64,000 nucleotides of DNA from Amycolatopsis lexingtonensis (GTDB taxonomy: Bacteria > Actinomycetota > Actinomycetes > Mycobacteriales > Pseudonocardiaceae). A model generated the notes under the pieces. That model saw only the letters and a program-made list of their open reading frames with translations. It had not been told where the DNA came from and searched no databases. Position numbers and translations under genes: made by a program. Positions 1-7,863 of the stretch are shown piece by piece (within the stretch, counting starts at the first letter, position 1; the number at the start of each line of letters is the position of its first letter). The stretch lies in NCBI RefSeq assembly GCF_014873755.1, contig NZ_JADBEG010000001.1, positions 1,242,501 to 1,306,500 of the forward strand, in the 5' to 3' direction.

Positions 1-120
1 CGGATCGCCGACCGCACGGTGGTGATGGTGGGCGGCCGGATCGTCGGGGTCGGCGACCTCGCCGAGCTGCGCGCCCGCGGCGACCTGCACGACGTCATCG
101 GATCCGGGACGAGGAGCTGA
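1..120 (+). CDS. ABC transporter ATP-binding protein, C-terminal end (partial)
   Basis: Only the last 39 residues are visible, reading in frame from base 1 to a TGA at 118-120. They contain an ADRTVVMVGGRIVG stretch, which matches the region after the H-loop of ABC ATPases (the usual D-R-V-x-V-L-x-x-G-R-I pattern). The next gene, 5 bases downstream, is a LivF-like ATPase, so this is probably the LivG-type partner of a branched-chain-amino-acid or aromatic-acid uptake system. The Walker motifs lie outside the window, so the assignment rests on this tail and the context. Confidence 0.7.
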   Translation, partial: RIADRTVVMVGGRIVGVGDLAELRARGDLHDVIGSGTRS

Positions 121-125
121 CCGCG

Positions 126-833
126 ATGCTGCGACGAACGTTCACGAGTGCTCCGGTGCGCGCCCTCGTCCTCGAGGACGCGGACATCGGGTACGGGCAG
201 ATGGTCGTGCTGCGCGGGGTCGGCTTCACGGTCGGGGCCGGCGAGTGCGCCGGCGTGCTCGGGCCCAACGGCGCGGGCAAGACGACGCTGCTGAGCTGCC
301 TGGCCGGGGTGCTGGGCCCGGGCCGGGGTTCGGTCATCGGATTGACCGGCGACGGCGAGCGCGTCGACCTGACGCGGGCGGGCCCCGAAGCCCGGCGGTT
401 CGCGGGGATCTCGTTCGTTCCCGAGGGCCGCCGCATCTTCCCCCGGCTGACCGTGGCGGAGACGCTGCGGTTCGCCCACGAAGCCCTGCGCCGGCCGCGG
501 GCGGCCGCCGACGAGGCGATCGAGGAGGTCTACACCCGGTTTCCCAGCCTCGCCGGGCGGCGGCACGTCGCCGCGGGCATGCTCAGCGGCGGCGAGCAGC
601 AGATGCTGTCGCTGGCGCGGGCGATGGCGGGGGATCCCTCGGTGCTCCTGGTGGACGAGCCGTTCATGGGGCTGGCGCCCAAGGTGGTCGACGAGCTGAT
701 CGGCTACTTCCGCGAGCTGCGCGCCACCGGCGTGACGCTCGTCGTCGCCGACGAAAGCGCCACCACGATCGACCAGCTCGGCCCGGAACGCACCCTGGAC
801 GTGCGCGACCTGCCCACCGCGGTGGGTGGCTGA
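126..833 (+). CDS. LivF-like ABC transporter ATP-binding protein
   Basis: A 235-residue cytoplasmic ATPase of the branched-chain amino acid (HAAT) type. Walker A GPNGAGKTT is at residues 46-54, signature LSGGEQQ at 153-159 and Walker B VLLVDEP at 173-179. It should energise import through membrane partners lying to the left of the window. The switch region reads VVADES instead of the usual VEQN of LivF, and the protein ends soon afterwards without the normal C-terminal segment, so it is a somewhat short family member. Its TGA overlaps the ATG of the next SDR gene by one base, implying co-transcription with the degradative genes. The substrate is unknown; the context suggests the compound degraded by this cluster. 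Confidence 0.88.
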   Translation: MLRRTFTSAPVRALVLEDADIGYGQMVVLRGVGFTVGAGECAGVLGPNGAGKTTLLSCLAGVLGPGRGSVIGLTGDGERVDLTRAGPEARRFAGISFVPEGRRIFPRLTVAETLRFAHEALRRPRAAADEAIEEVYTRFPSLAGRRHVAAGMLSGGEQQMLSLARAMAGDPSVLLVDEPFMGLAPKVVDELIGYFRELRATGVTLVVADESATTIDQLGPERTLDVRDLPTAVGG

Positions 834-1564
834 TGCCGGGGGCCGGCGGCGGCCCGGTCGTCGTCACCGGGGCCGCGGGCGGGATCGGGCTGGAGTACGC
901 CCGGGCGTTCGCGGCCCAGGGCCGTCCGGTGGCGGTGTTCGACCGCGCCGAGCGGGTCCTCGACCTCGCTTCCGAGGGGATGCTCGGCGTGGTCGCCGAC
1001 GTCGCCGACGAGGACTCGGTCGACGCGGCGTTCACCCGCGTCGAGCGCGAGTTCGGCGCGCCCACGGTGCTGGTCAACAACGCGGCGCTGTTCGCGGATC
1101 TGCCCTTCACCGGGTGGCGGGACATCGACGTGGCGACGTGGGACCGGGTGCTGGCGGTGAACCTGCGCGGACCGTTCTTGTGCGCGCGCCGGGCCCTGCC
1201 GGGGATGACGGGCTTCGGCCGGATCGTCAACATCAGCTCGACGACGGCGCACGTCGGAGGTCACCAGCGGCTCCACTACGCCGCGTCGAAGGCGGGCGTC
1301 ATCGGGTTCACCCGCGCGCTCGCCCGCGAGGTCGGGGCGGCGGGGGTGACGGTGAACGCGGTCGCCCCCGGCAGTACGCAGTCCGAAGGGGTGCTCGAGC
1401 GCTACCCGCGTGAGGTGCTCGACAGTGCGATCGCGGCGCGGGCGATTCCCCGTGCGGCGGTGCCCGCCGACCTCGTGGGCGCGGTCCTGTTCCTCGCCTC
1501 GGAGGCGGCGTCGTTCATCACCGGGCAGACGATTGTCGTGGACGGCGGCCATGTCTTCCTCTGA
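833..1564 (+). CDS. SDR family oxidoreductase
   Basis: A 243-residue classical short-chain dehydrogenase. It has a TGAAGGIG Rossmann glycine motif near residue 12, an NNA motif, the catalytic serine in NISST, YAASK with Tyr and Lys, and a C-terminal ITGQTIVVDGG segment typical of the 3-oxoacyl-ACP-reductase-like branch. The start is the ATG overlapping the preceding stop by one base (TGATG). It should interconvert an alcohol and a ketone with NAD(P)H; the substrate cannot be read from the sequence. It lies between the transporter ATPase and the isochorismatase-like gene, which starts 14 bases before this gene ends, so the three are translationally coupled. Confidence 0.88.
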   Translation: MPGAGGGPVVVTGAAGGIGLEYARAFAAQGRPVAVFDRAERVLDLASEGMLGVVADVADEDSVDAAFTRVEREFGAPTVLVNNAALFADLPFTGWRDIDVATWDRVLAVNLRGPFLCARRALPGMTGFGRIVNISSTTAHVGGHQRLHYAASKAGVIGFTRALAREVGAAGVTVNAVAPGSTQSEGVLERYPREVLDSAIAARAIPRAAVPADLVGAVLFLASEAASFITGQTIVVDGGHVFL

Positions 1565-2183
1565 GACCGTCGAAGCCGCGATGGCCCGCTTGCTCGCGGG
1601 CCTGGGCTCCGGCCGCCGGCACGGACCGGGCCGCCGACCGGCGGTGGTCGTCGTCGACTTGCAGCGCCATTTCATCGACGCGGACCCGGGTGTCTCCGGC
1701 GCCGTGGTGGCCACGGCGGGGTTGCTCGACCACGCGCGCCGGGCGGCGGTCCCGGTGTACCTCGTGCGCATCGGCTTCGACGACCTCGCGGACGCCGACC
1801 CGGCCTGGGCGGCCCGGTTCGACCTGAGCCCGTTGCTGCGCGGGGCGCCGGGGACCGCGTTCGACCCCCGGATCGGGCCGCGCGAGGGAGACGTCGTGGT
1901 GGACAAGCGCCACGCTTCCGCTTTCGCCGGAACGGATCTGGGGACCCGACTGTCCGAAAAGGACATCGATACGGTGCTGCTCTGCGGGCTCACCACGAGC
2001 GGCTGCGTGCGCGCGACCGCGGTGGACGCGGCGTCGCTGGGACTGCGGGTGGAGATCGTGCTGCCGTGCGTGGCGGATCCGCGGCCGCTGTCGGGCCCGG
2101 TGGCGTTGGCGGACCTGGCGGACCGGTACGCGGATGTGATCAGCCTCGATGAAGCCGTGCGGCTGCTGGCCGCAGCGGCCTAA
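1551..2183 (+). CDS. isochorismatase-fold cysteine hydrolase (RutB / N-carbamoylsarcosine amidase-like)
   Basis: A 210-residue cysteine hydrolase. The catalytic triad of the family is visible: Asp36 in VVVVDLQ, Lys119 in VVDKRH and Cys152 in SGCVRAT. Family members cleave C-N bonds of carbamoyl, ureido or amide compounds (RutB, nicotinamidase, N-carbamoylsarcosine amidohydrolase). The start chosen is the ATG at 1551, 14 bases inside the previous gene; a longer upstream in-frame extension would overlap the SDR heavily and lacks family similarity. With a RutA-like oxygenase and a flavin reductase nearby, a role in hydrolysing a ring-opened amide or ureido intermediate is plausible (inference). 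A nested inverted repeat follows the stop. Confidence 0.88.
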   Translation: MSSSETVEAAMARLLAGLGSGRRHGPGRRPAVVVVDLQRHFIDADPGVSGAVVATAGLLDHARRAAVPVYLVRIGFDDLADADPAWAARFDLSPLLRGAPGTAFDPRIGPREGDVVVDKRHASAFAGTDLGTRLSEKDIDTVLLCGLTTSGCVRATAVDAASLGLRVEIVLPCVADPRPLSGPVALADLADRYADVISLDEAVRLLAAAA

Positions 2184-2278
2184 AGCGATAAGTGATGCGA
2201 CAGCGAAACCCGAGGTCATCCCGGAGCCTGCCTGTCCGGCGAGGACGTTCTTCTGTTCTCCGCGGGAAAGCCGGGTCC

Positions 2279-2400
2279 GACCTCCCCCGCCCTCCGTTCG
2301 GATTTTCCGTCGGCGGTCAGGTTTGTCAAGGCGGGAAAGCGTGCCTTGACAAACCTGACCGCCGACTGGAGTGCGGCTGGGGAGGAGGGCGGGGGAGGTC
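2279..2400. repeat. nested long inverted repeat between convergent genes
   Basis: An inner perfect 24-bp inverted repeat (2309-2332 and 2343-2366, 10-nt loop) is enclosed by an outer perfect 17-bp pair (2279-2295 and 2384-2400). The inner arms contain CAGGTTTGTCAAGG and its complement. It lies between the stop codons of the isochorismatase-like gene (plus) and the hydrolase (minus), so it may act as a bidirectional terminator. The two nested arm pairs without a T-tract are unusual for that role. Confidence 0.85.
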
Positions 2401-2462
2401 TGGTGATGTTGTGCTCACCTTGCGCTGCCGGCCGCCTGTTCGCGTGGTGGCTTCGCTCGCCG

Positions 2463-3386
2463 TTACGCCTTTAGGGCCGTCTCCAGCCAGTCCAGCATTA
2501 TTCCGGCTATCTCCGTGCTGTTGTTCTCCAGCATCGTCATGTGGCCGTTGCCCGTGATGCCTCGGTCGCCCAGCCAGCACTGCTCTGCTCTCGCGCCCGC
2601 CTTCTTCAGCCACTCCACCACCGCGCCGTCCAGCTCCCTGGGGTGGTCGATGTCTTCCGTGCCCGTCACCACCAGGATGTGCTTGCCCTCCAACGCGGAC
2701 TCGTCCTCGATGTGGAGCTGGGCACCGCCGATGTTCGTGCGCTCGAACACTATTCGGCCGCTGATGCCCTGCAGGGAACGGAAATACGCGTCCAGCGTTT
2801 CCCTGGGGAAGCGCGTGCTCGAGCCCACCAGCTTCGCGCGGTGGAATGCCGGGGGAAACGTCAACGTCCCGTCGAGGTCCAGCGTCGTCTCGCCGGATGG
2901 CATCGCGACCACCTTGCGGCTGCCCTCGTCTCGTACCAGGTGGCCCAGCTCGGCCCCCAGGTTGCCGGGTGGTGCCGGTGCCACCCCGATCACCGCCGCG
3001 ACCGCGTCCGGGTGCTGCTCGGCCAGTTTCCAGCCGAAAGCGCCGCCGATCGAGTGCGTCAGCACCACCGCCCGGCCGCCTACCTCTTCGATCACCGCCG
3101 CCAGGCCGTCCACAATGGTCTGGCCGGTCAGCTCGCCCGGTGGGACGTGGCCGCTGCGGCCGACGCCCGGCCAGTCAGCCAGGACCACCGTGTGGCCGCG
3201 GCCGAGGAAGTCGTCGGCCCAGCCCGGGTGGCCGTCCGGTGTTACGTGGTAGCACGCGCCCGAATGCACGCCGCCCGTCACCATCAGGACCGGTGGGTGG
3301 CCGTTCGGCTCCAGGGGCTCGAACACCTCGTAGTAGGTCGACGGGTCGTCGGTGAAGCCGCACCGGTGGCGGCACGGTGTCGTCAT
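2463..3386 (-). CDS. alpha/beta hydrolase
   Basis: A 307-residue alpha/beta-hydrolase-fold protein. HSIGG at residues 111-115 is the nucleophile elbow (Ser112), a GGVHSG oxyanion region lies near residue 40, and a C-terminal GNGHM histidine is suitably placed for the triad. The start is the ATG that overlaps the end of the upstream SDR by 4 bases (ATGA); a long upstream extension would only be a shadow of that SDR. Members hydrolyse esters, lactones, amides or C-C bonds, and the substrate is not known. It forms a two-gene minus-strand operon with the SDR at 3383-4216. Its 3' end faces the nested inverted repeat. Confidence 0.85.
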   Translation of the reverse strand: MTTPCRHRCGFTDDPSTYYEVFEPLEPNGHPPVLMVTGGVHSGACYHVTPDGHPGWADDFLGRGHTVVLADWPGVGRSGHVPPGELTGQTIVDGLAAVIEEVGGRAVVLTHSIGGAFGWKLAEQHPDAVAAVIGVAPAPPGNLGAELGHLVRDEGSRKVVAMPSGETTLDLDGTLTFPPAFHRAKLVGSSTRFPRETLDAYFRSLQGISGRIVFERTNIGGAQLHIEDESALEGKHILVVTGTEDIDHPRELDGAVVEWLKKAGARAEQCWLGDRGITGNGHMTMLENNSTEIAGIMLDWLETALKA

Positions 3387-4216
3387 CGCGCACCCGCCGT
3401 GCGCGCTTCCTGTGCCCGCACCGCCGTCACGCCGCCGTCGACCAGGAGGTCGGTGCCGGTGATGAACCCGGCCTCGGGGCCCAGGAGGAAGGCCGCCGCG
3501 GCGGCGACGTCGGCGGGCGTGCCGACCCGCCCGGCTGCCGACGTCGCCACTGCCTCGCGCATGCGGTCGCCGCCCGGCCCGCTGAACTCCTGGTGCCCCA
3601 TGGGGGTGGCGACCACGCCCGGGCTGATCGAGTTGAGGCGGGCGCCCCGCTCGCCCCACCGCGGCGCGGCGGCCTGGACCCGCAGGTGGTTGCCCCGCTT
3701 GGCCAGCCAGTAGGCGGTGCGCGGTGATCGCGCCACTTCTCGGACGCACGGCAGGTCCAGCAGGTGTTCGACCGGGGTCACGGCCAGCTCCAGTTCCTGT
3801 TCGGGCGGCAGGGCGGACAGGCGGTGCCCGGCCATGCTCGCGATGACCACGCCGGCGCCGCCGGGGGCGATGACCTCGCCGAACTCCTCGATGGCGAACG
3901 CGGCTCCCACGAGGTCGACCCGCAGGATCCGGTCGGCGGGCGCCTGGGCGGGGGACACGCCGGCGGTGTGGGCGAGCCGGCTGACCGCGCCGAGATCCGC
4001 GGCGGTGGCGGCGAGCGCGGCCACCGATGCGCGATCGGCGACGTCCACGGTCTGCGCCACCACCTGGTGGCCTTCGCCGCGCAGCTCCGCGGCGGCCCGG
4101 CCGAGCCGTGCTTCGTCGTGGTCGCCGAGCACCAAAGTGGTCCCGGCGCCCAATCGCCGGGCGATCGCCAGGCCCATGCCGCCGACCCCGACCACCACCG
4201 TCACGCTCGAGTCCAT
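3383..4216 (-). CDS. SDR family oxidoreductase
   Basis: A 277-residue short-chain dehydrogenase. The cofactor motif is GVGGMG (residues 10-15), catalytic Ser127 is in IASMAG, Tyr169 and Lys173 are in YWLAK, and the C-terminal FITGTDLLVDGG is typical. The 40-residue insert between the catalytic Ser and Tyr is longer than in most classical SDRs and recalls the hydroxysteroid-dehydrogenase-like branch. It is the first gene of a two-gene operon with the alpha/beta hydrolase, and is divergent from the luciferase-like monooxygenase gene. The shared intergenic region carries a copy of the cluster-specific motif at 4271-4286. The substrate is unknown. Confidence 0.85.
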   Translation of the reverse strand: MDSSVTVVVGVGGMGLAIARRLGAGTTLVLGDHDEARLGRAAAELRGEGHQVVAQTVDVADRASVAALAATAADLGAVSRLAHTAGVSPAQAPADRILRVDLVGAAFAIEEFGEVIAPGGAGVVIASMAGHRLSALPPEQELELAVTPVEHLLDLPCVREVARSPRTAYWLAKRGNHLRVQAAAPRWGERGARLNSISPGVVATPMGHQEFSGPGGDRMREAVATSAAGRVGTPADVAAAAAFLLGPEAGFITGTDLLVDGGVTAVRAQEARTAGAR

Positions 4217-4270
4217 GCTTCGTCTCCCGTCCCGCCGGGCCGCGCCACTGGACAGTGACCGTTCAAGAGG

Positions 4271-4286
4271 TTAATCATAGGAGCAA
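4271..4286 (+). promoter_or_regulatory. cluster-specific regulatory motif, copy A
   Basis: TTAATCATAGGAGCAA lies in the divergent intergenic region between the SDR/hydrolase operon and the luciferase-like monooxygenase gene. It is one of five near-identical sites in the 4-17 kb region (others at 11925, 11995, 13810 and 17207). It is about 50 bases from the plus-strand start and about 55 from the minus-strand start, so it could serve either side. Confidence 0.6.
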
Positions 4287-4335
4287 TAAGCGGTCAACCG
4301 GTGTTCCCGTGGTGCGCCGGGGAAGAGGAGTGAAG

Positions 4336-5283
4336 ATGCCCGCGTTCGGTCTTTTTCCGCCGATCCTGTACCCGATCAGCCTGCGGGACTGGGAAGCGGA
4401 CGCTACGCCGGACGACCTCCTCGGCATCGCGCGGCGGGCCGACGAGCTCGGCTACGCCTTCATCGCGTGCGGGGATCACGGCGCCCTCGCCGTCGACGAA
4501 CTGCGCATCTACGGGCGAGCCCGGTTCTACGACCCGATCGCCACCCTCGGATACCTCGCCGCGGCGACCCGGCGGATCGGCCTGGTCACCCTCGTCTACC
4601 AGGCGCACCTACGCAGCCCGCTGATTGCTGCGAAGGAGCTGGCGACGCTCGACCACCTCTCCGGGGGACGGCTCATCGCGGGTTTCGGCGTCGGCAGCCG
4701 TCGCCACGAAGCCGACGCCGCCGGGGTCGAGTTCGAGCGGCGTGGTGCCATCGTCGACGATCACATCCGGGCGATGGAAGCGTTGTGGGGCAACGAAGTG
4801 GCGAGCTATCACGGCGAGTTCGCCCGGTTCGACGACCTCATCTGCGAGCCGCGGCCGAAGCAGCTCCCGCGGCCGCGCATCTGGATCGGCGGGAACCGGC
4901 TGGTCGGCCTGCGCCGCGCTCTCCGGCTCGGTGACGGCTGGGCGCCGTTCGGCGCCGACCGGGACGCGATCGCGGACGTGCTCGGCCGGGTTCGGGGCAC
5001 GCCCGAGTGGGAATCGCGGCCCGGGGACTTCCGGATCGTCGCGCCGCTGGCGCCGCTGGGCGGCCGGGCGCCGCGAGGAGAACCGGCGCCGCCGTTCGAG
5101 GCCCCGGGTGACGCCGCGGCCGAACGTACGGTCGCGCTTGTCGAGGACTGGCTCGAGCTCGGCGCGACGGACTTCATCATCGACCTGCCCGCGCCGTCCC
5201 TGGCGGCGTTCCACGAGGCGCTGGCGTGGTTCGCCGAAGTCGCGGCGCCGGCGGCGGGACTGTCGCCCATGGACGCTGGGTAA
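4336..5283 (+). CDS. LLM-class flavin-dependent oxidoreductase
   Basis: A 315-residue bacterial-luciferase-like TIM-barrel monooxygenase. Family features include the N-terminal FGLFPP strand, DHG near residue 48, LATLDHLSGGRLIAGFGVGS and RPRIWIGGN. Such enzymes use reduced FMN or F420. The ATG at 4336 has GAGGAG 5 bases upstream. It is followed after about 70 bases by the RutA-like gene, and a separate flavin reductase at 9956-10453 could supply reduced flavin to both. The substrate is not known. A copy of the cluster motif lies upstream at 4271, which suggests co-regulation with the rest of the pathway. Confidence 0.85.
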   Translation: MPAFGLFPPILYPISLRDWEADATPDDLLGIARRADELGYAFIACGDHGALAVDELRIYGRARFYDPIATLGYLAAATRRIGLVTLVYQAHLRSPLIAAKELATLDHLSGGRLIAGFGVGSRRHEADAAGVEFERRGAIVDDHIRAMEALWGNEVASYHGEFARFDDLICEPRPKQLPRPRIWIGGNRLVGLRRALRLGDGWAPFGADRDAIADVLGRVRGTPEWESRPGDFRIVAPLAPLGGRAPRGEPAPPFEAPGDAAAERTVALVEDWLELGATDFIIDLPAPSLAAFHEALAWFAEVAAPAAGLSPMDAG

Positions 5284-5292
5284 ATCTAGGCC

Positions 5293-5308
5293 TATCATGC
5301 GCATGATA
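5293..5308. promoter_or_regulatory. 16-bp perfect palindrome upstream of the RutA-like gene
   Basis: TATCATGCGCATGATA is a perfect dyad between the two luciferase-like genes, about 49 bases before the GTG at 5357. Its ATGATAGG half (minus strand) resembles the core of the five cluster motifs. A second small dyad, AGTGCT-G-AGCACT, follows at 5311-5323. This is a candidate operator for the second monooxygenase and the molybdenum hydroxylase operon. Confidence 0.5.
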
Positions 5309-5356
5309 AGAGTGCTGAGCACTCCGGACTCCATTCAACGACGATCGGAGTACTGC

Positions 5357-6493
5357 GTGACCACCAGCCCGGTTTCCCTTCCCGAAGCGCCCGCGGTGGC
5401 GCCCCTGCGCAACGACAACGCGCTCAAGCTCGGCGTCTTCGCGATGAACTGCAAGGGTGGCACCACCCTCACCAAGGTCGAGTCCGGGCGGATCGTCCCG
5501 ACGTGGCCGCAGCAGCTCGCCATCGCCAAGGCGGCCGACGCCGCCGGGTGGGAGTTCCTGCTCCCGCTCGCGCGGTGGCGCGGCATCGGGGGCGACACCG
5601 ACCCGAACTCCGCGCAGTTCGAGGTCTTCTCCTGGGCGGCGGGCATCACCGCGGCCACCGAGCGGATCCAGGTGCTCGCCACGGCTCACGTGCCGCTGTT
5701 CGAGCCGCTCGTCGCGGCGAAGCAGGCCGCGACGATCGACCACATCGGTCACGGCCGGTTCGGGCTGAACGTCGTGTCCGGCTGGAACGCGCCGGAGATG
5801 GCGATGTTCGGCAAGGCCAACCCACCGCACGACGAGCGCTACCGCATCGCCGAAGAGTGGATCACGCTCATCGAGCGCCTGTGGACGGAGACCGAGCAGT
5901 TCGACTTCGAAGGCGAGTTCTACCAGGCGAAGAACGCGTACCTCGCGCCGCGGCCTCTCCAGCAGCCCCGCCCGGTGATCGTCCAGGCCGGATCGTCGCC
6001 GACGGGCATGGACTTCGCCGCGCGGCACGCGGACTTCGGCTTCCAGGTGCACCCCGACCTCGGCAAGCTGCGGGACATGAACACGAACCTGCGCAAACGC
6101 GCCGAGCAGCAGGGCCGGGAGATCGGCGTGCTGACCGTCGGCACCGTCGTGTGCGCCGACACCGAAGCGGAGGCCAAGCGGTACTTCGAGCACTACGTCG
6201 ACGAGCTCGGCGACTTCGCCGCCGCGCAGAACCTGATCGACGAGCTGATCGGCGGCGACAACCGGTCGTGGCCGCGCGAGCAGTTCCGCGCGATGGCCCG
6301 CGGCATGATCGCCGGCTGGGGTGGCCTGCAGCTGGTCGGCACCCCGGAGCAGATCGTCGACAAGCTCGTCGAAGTGAAGCGGTCCGGCGCCGACGGCGTC
6401 GCGCTGAGCTGGGTCGACTACGAAAGCGGTATCGCGCAGTTCACCGAGCAGGTGCAGCCGCTGCTCGTCGAAGCCGGTCTCCGGCAGTCCTGA
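5357..6493 (+). CDS. RutA-like flavin-dependent monooxygenase
   Basis: A 378-residue luciferase-family enzyme with close overall similarity to pyrimidine oxygenase RutA (about 360-380 residues). Shared features are KLGVFAMNCKGG at the N-terminus, an LARWRGIGG-like segment, ATIDHIGHGRFGLNVVSGWN, PVIVQAGSSPTGMDFAARHADF, and a late LSWVDYESGI. RutA uses flavin and O2 to cleave an amide C-N bond in uracil. The GTG at 5357 has GGAG 6 bases upstream, while an upstream ATG would start inside the palindrome at 5293. Molybdenum hydroxylase genes follow 12 bases later, which suggests that a ring lactam made by hydroxylation is opened by this enzyme (inference). It could instead belong to the related DmoA/NtaA branch. 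Confidence 0.82.
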   Translation: MTTSPVSLPEAPAVAPLRNDNALKLGVFAMNCKGGTTLTKVESGRIVPTWPQQLAIAKAADAAGWEFLLPLARWRGIGGDTDPNSAQFEVFSWAAGITAATERIQVLATAHVPLFEPLVAAKQAATIDHIGHGRFGLNVVSGWNAPEMAMFGKANPPHDERYRIAEEWITLIERLWTETEQFDFEGEFYQAKNAYLAPRPLQQPRPVIVQAGSSPTGMDFAARHADFGFQVHPDLGKLRDMNTNLRKRAEQQGREIGVLTVGTVVCADTEAEAKRYFEHYVDELGDFAAAQNLIDELIGGDNRSWPREQFRAMARGMIAGWGGLQLVGTPEQIVDKLVEVKRSGADGVALSWVDYESGIAQFTEQVQPLLVEAGLRQS

Positions 6494-6505
6494 ACGGAGG
6501 GACCG

Positions 6506-7009
6506 ATGCCCGAGGAACCCGAGCTCCACGTCGACGCGCCCGTCGCCGCGTACCCGGTGTCGGTGACCGTCAACGGCAAACCCCGGTCCCTGCTGGTCGA
6601 CGGGGCCACCCGGCTGCTGGGCGTGCTCCGCGACGAGCTCGGCCTCACCGGCGCGAAGGCCGGGTGCGCGGTGGGCGTGTGCGGTGCCTGCACCGTGCTC
6701 GTCGACGGCGCGCCGACCAGCAGCTGCCTGACGTTCGCCGCCCAGGTGGACGGCGCGGAGGTGCTCACCGTCGAAGGACTCGCGGCCCATCCCGGGCTGC
6801 GCGCCCTGCAGGAGGACTTCCTGGCGGAGGGCGGGTTCCAGTGCGGGTACTGCACCAGCGGCCAGCTGGTCACGGCCGCGTCGCTGATCCTGTCCGGCGA
6901 GCTCGCCGCGCTGTCCGATGCGGACGTCCGGGAGCGGATGCTGGGCAACCTCTGCCGGTGCGGCGCGTACTACGGCATCTTCCGCGCGATCGCGAAGGCG
7001 CGAGAATGA
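6506..7009 (+). CDS. molybdenum hydroxylase, 2Fe-2S subunit
   Basis: A 167-residue small subunit of a xanthine-dehydrogenase/CO-dehydrogenase-type enzyme. The plant-ferredoxin-type cluster ligands are Cys54, Cys59, Cys62 and Cys74 (GCAVGVCGAC...SSC). The second cluster uses Cys113, Cys116, Cys150 and Cys152 (FQCGYC...LCRC). It passes electrons from the molybdenum centre to FAD. It begins 12 bases after the RutA-like gene with AACGGAGG upstream, and its stop overlaps the next start (ATGA). The small-medium-large gene order is common for aldehyde and N-heterocycle hydroxylases. Confidence 0.95.
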   Translation: MPEEPELHVDAPVAAYPVSVTVNGKPRSLLVDGATRLLGVLRDELGLTGAKAGCAVGVCGACTVLVDGAPTSSCLTFAAQVDGAEVLTVEGLAAHPGLRALQEDFLAEGGFQCGYCTSGQLVTAASLILSGELAALSDADVRERMLGNLCRCGAYYGIFRAIAKARE

Positions 7010-7863
7010 GCACCCGGTTCGTGGCGGCCCGTTCGCTGGAGGAGGCGTTCGAGGCGCTCGCCGGGGAAGACGCGCTGGCCGTCGCCGGCGGTGTCTCGGT
7101 GGGCCTGCTCGCCAACCTCGGCCTGATCTCGGCGGCGACGCTGGTCTCGGTGTCCCGGATCCCCGAACTGCGGGGCGTGCGGGCCGGGGACGACGGTCTC
7201 GTGGTCGGGGCCGCGACGGCACACGGCCGGCTGGCCGCGGATCCCGTGCTCCGCCGCGAACGGCCCGGACTCGCGGAGATGTTCGGCCACATCGGCAACG
7301 TCCGCGTCCGCGCGTGGGGCACGGTCGGCGGCAACCTCGCGCTGGCCGAGCCCGCGCAGGACCCGCCGGTGCTGCTGGCCGCCCTCGACGCCGAGGTCGA
7401 GCTCGCGGGCACCGGCGGCACCCGGCGCGTCCCCGTGGCCGAGCTCGGCGACGGTCCGATGTCGACGGTGCTCGGCCCGGGCGAACTCATCACCAAGGTC
7501 GTCGTGCCGCCGCCGGTGGCAGGCGAGCGGTGCGCCTACCGCAAGTTCCTCCCGAAGACGGCCGACGACTACGCGACGGTGAGCGCGGCGGTCCGGGTCC
7601 GCTTCGACGGCGCCCGGATCGCCGCCGCACGGGTGTTCTGCGGCGCGGTCGGGCCGGTCCCGGTCGCGTGCGAGACGGCGGCCGCCCGGCTGGTGGGCCG
7701 GACCCGGGACGAACTGCGGGACCTCGGCGACGTCGTCTCGGCGGTCCGGGACGCGGTGTCGCCGAGGGGCGATCACCGGGGCAGCGCCGACTACAAGCGG
7801 GAGATGGCCGGGGTGTTCGTCAAGCGCGCCCTGGCGGAAATCGGCACCGGAGGTGCGGCATGA
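7006..7863 (+). CDS. molybdenum hydroxylase, FAD-binding subunit
   Basis: A 285-residue medium subunit (CoxM/NdhF type). The AVAGGVSVGLLANLGL segment corresponds to the family's FAD-binding AGGTDL region, and the GTVGGNLALAEPAQDPP segment to the conserved TIGGNLA...D-P motif. The CO-dehydrogenase flavoprotein C-terminal domain ends with the usual YKREMAGVFVKRAL helix. It relays electrons to the external acceptor. It overlaps both neighbours by 4 bases (ATGA on each side), so the three subunits are translationally coupled. Confidence 0.93.
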   Translation: MSTRFVAARSLEEAFEALAGEDALAVAGGVSVGLLANLGLISAATLVSVSRIPELRGVRAGDDGLVVGAATAHGRLAADPVLRRERPGLAEMFGHIGNVRVRAWGTVGGNLALAEPAQDPPVLLAALDAEVELAGTGGTRRVPVAELGDGPMSTVLGPGELITKVVVPPPVAGERCAYRKFLPKTADDYATVSAAVRVRFDGARIAAARVFCGAVGPVPVACETAAARLVGRTRDELRDLGDVVSAVRDAVSPRGDHRGSADYKREMAGVFVKRALAEIGTGGAA

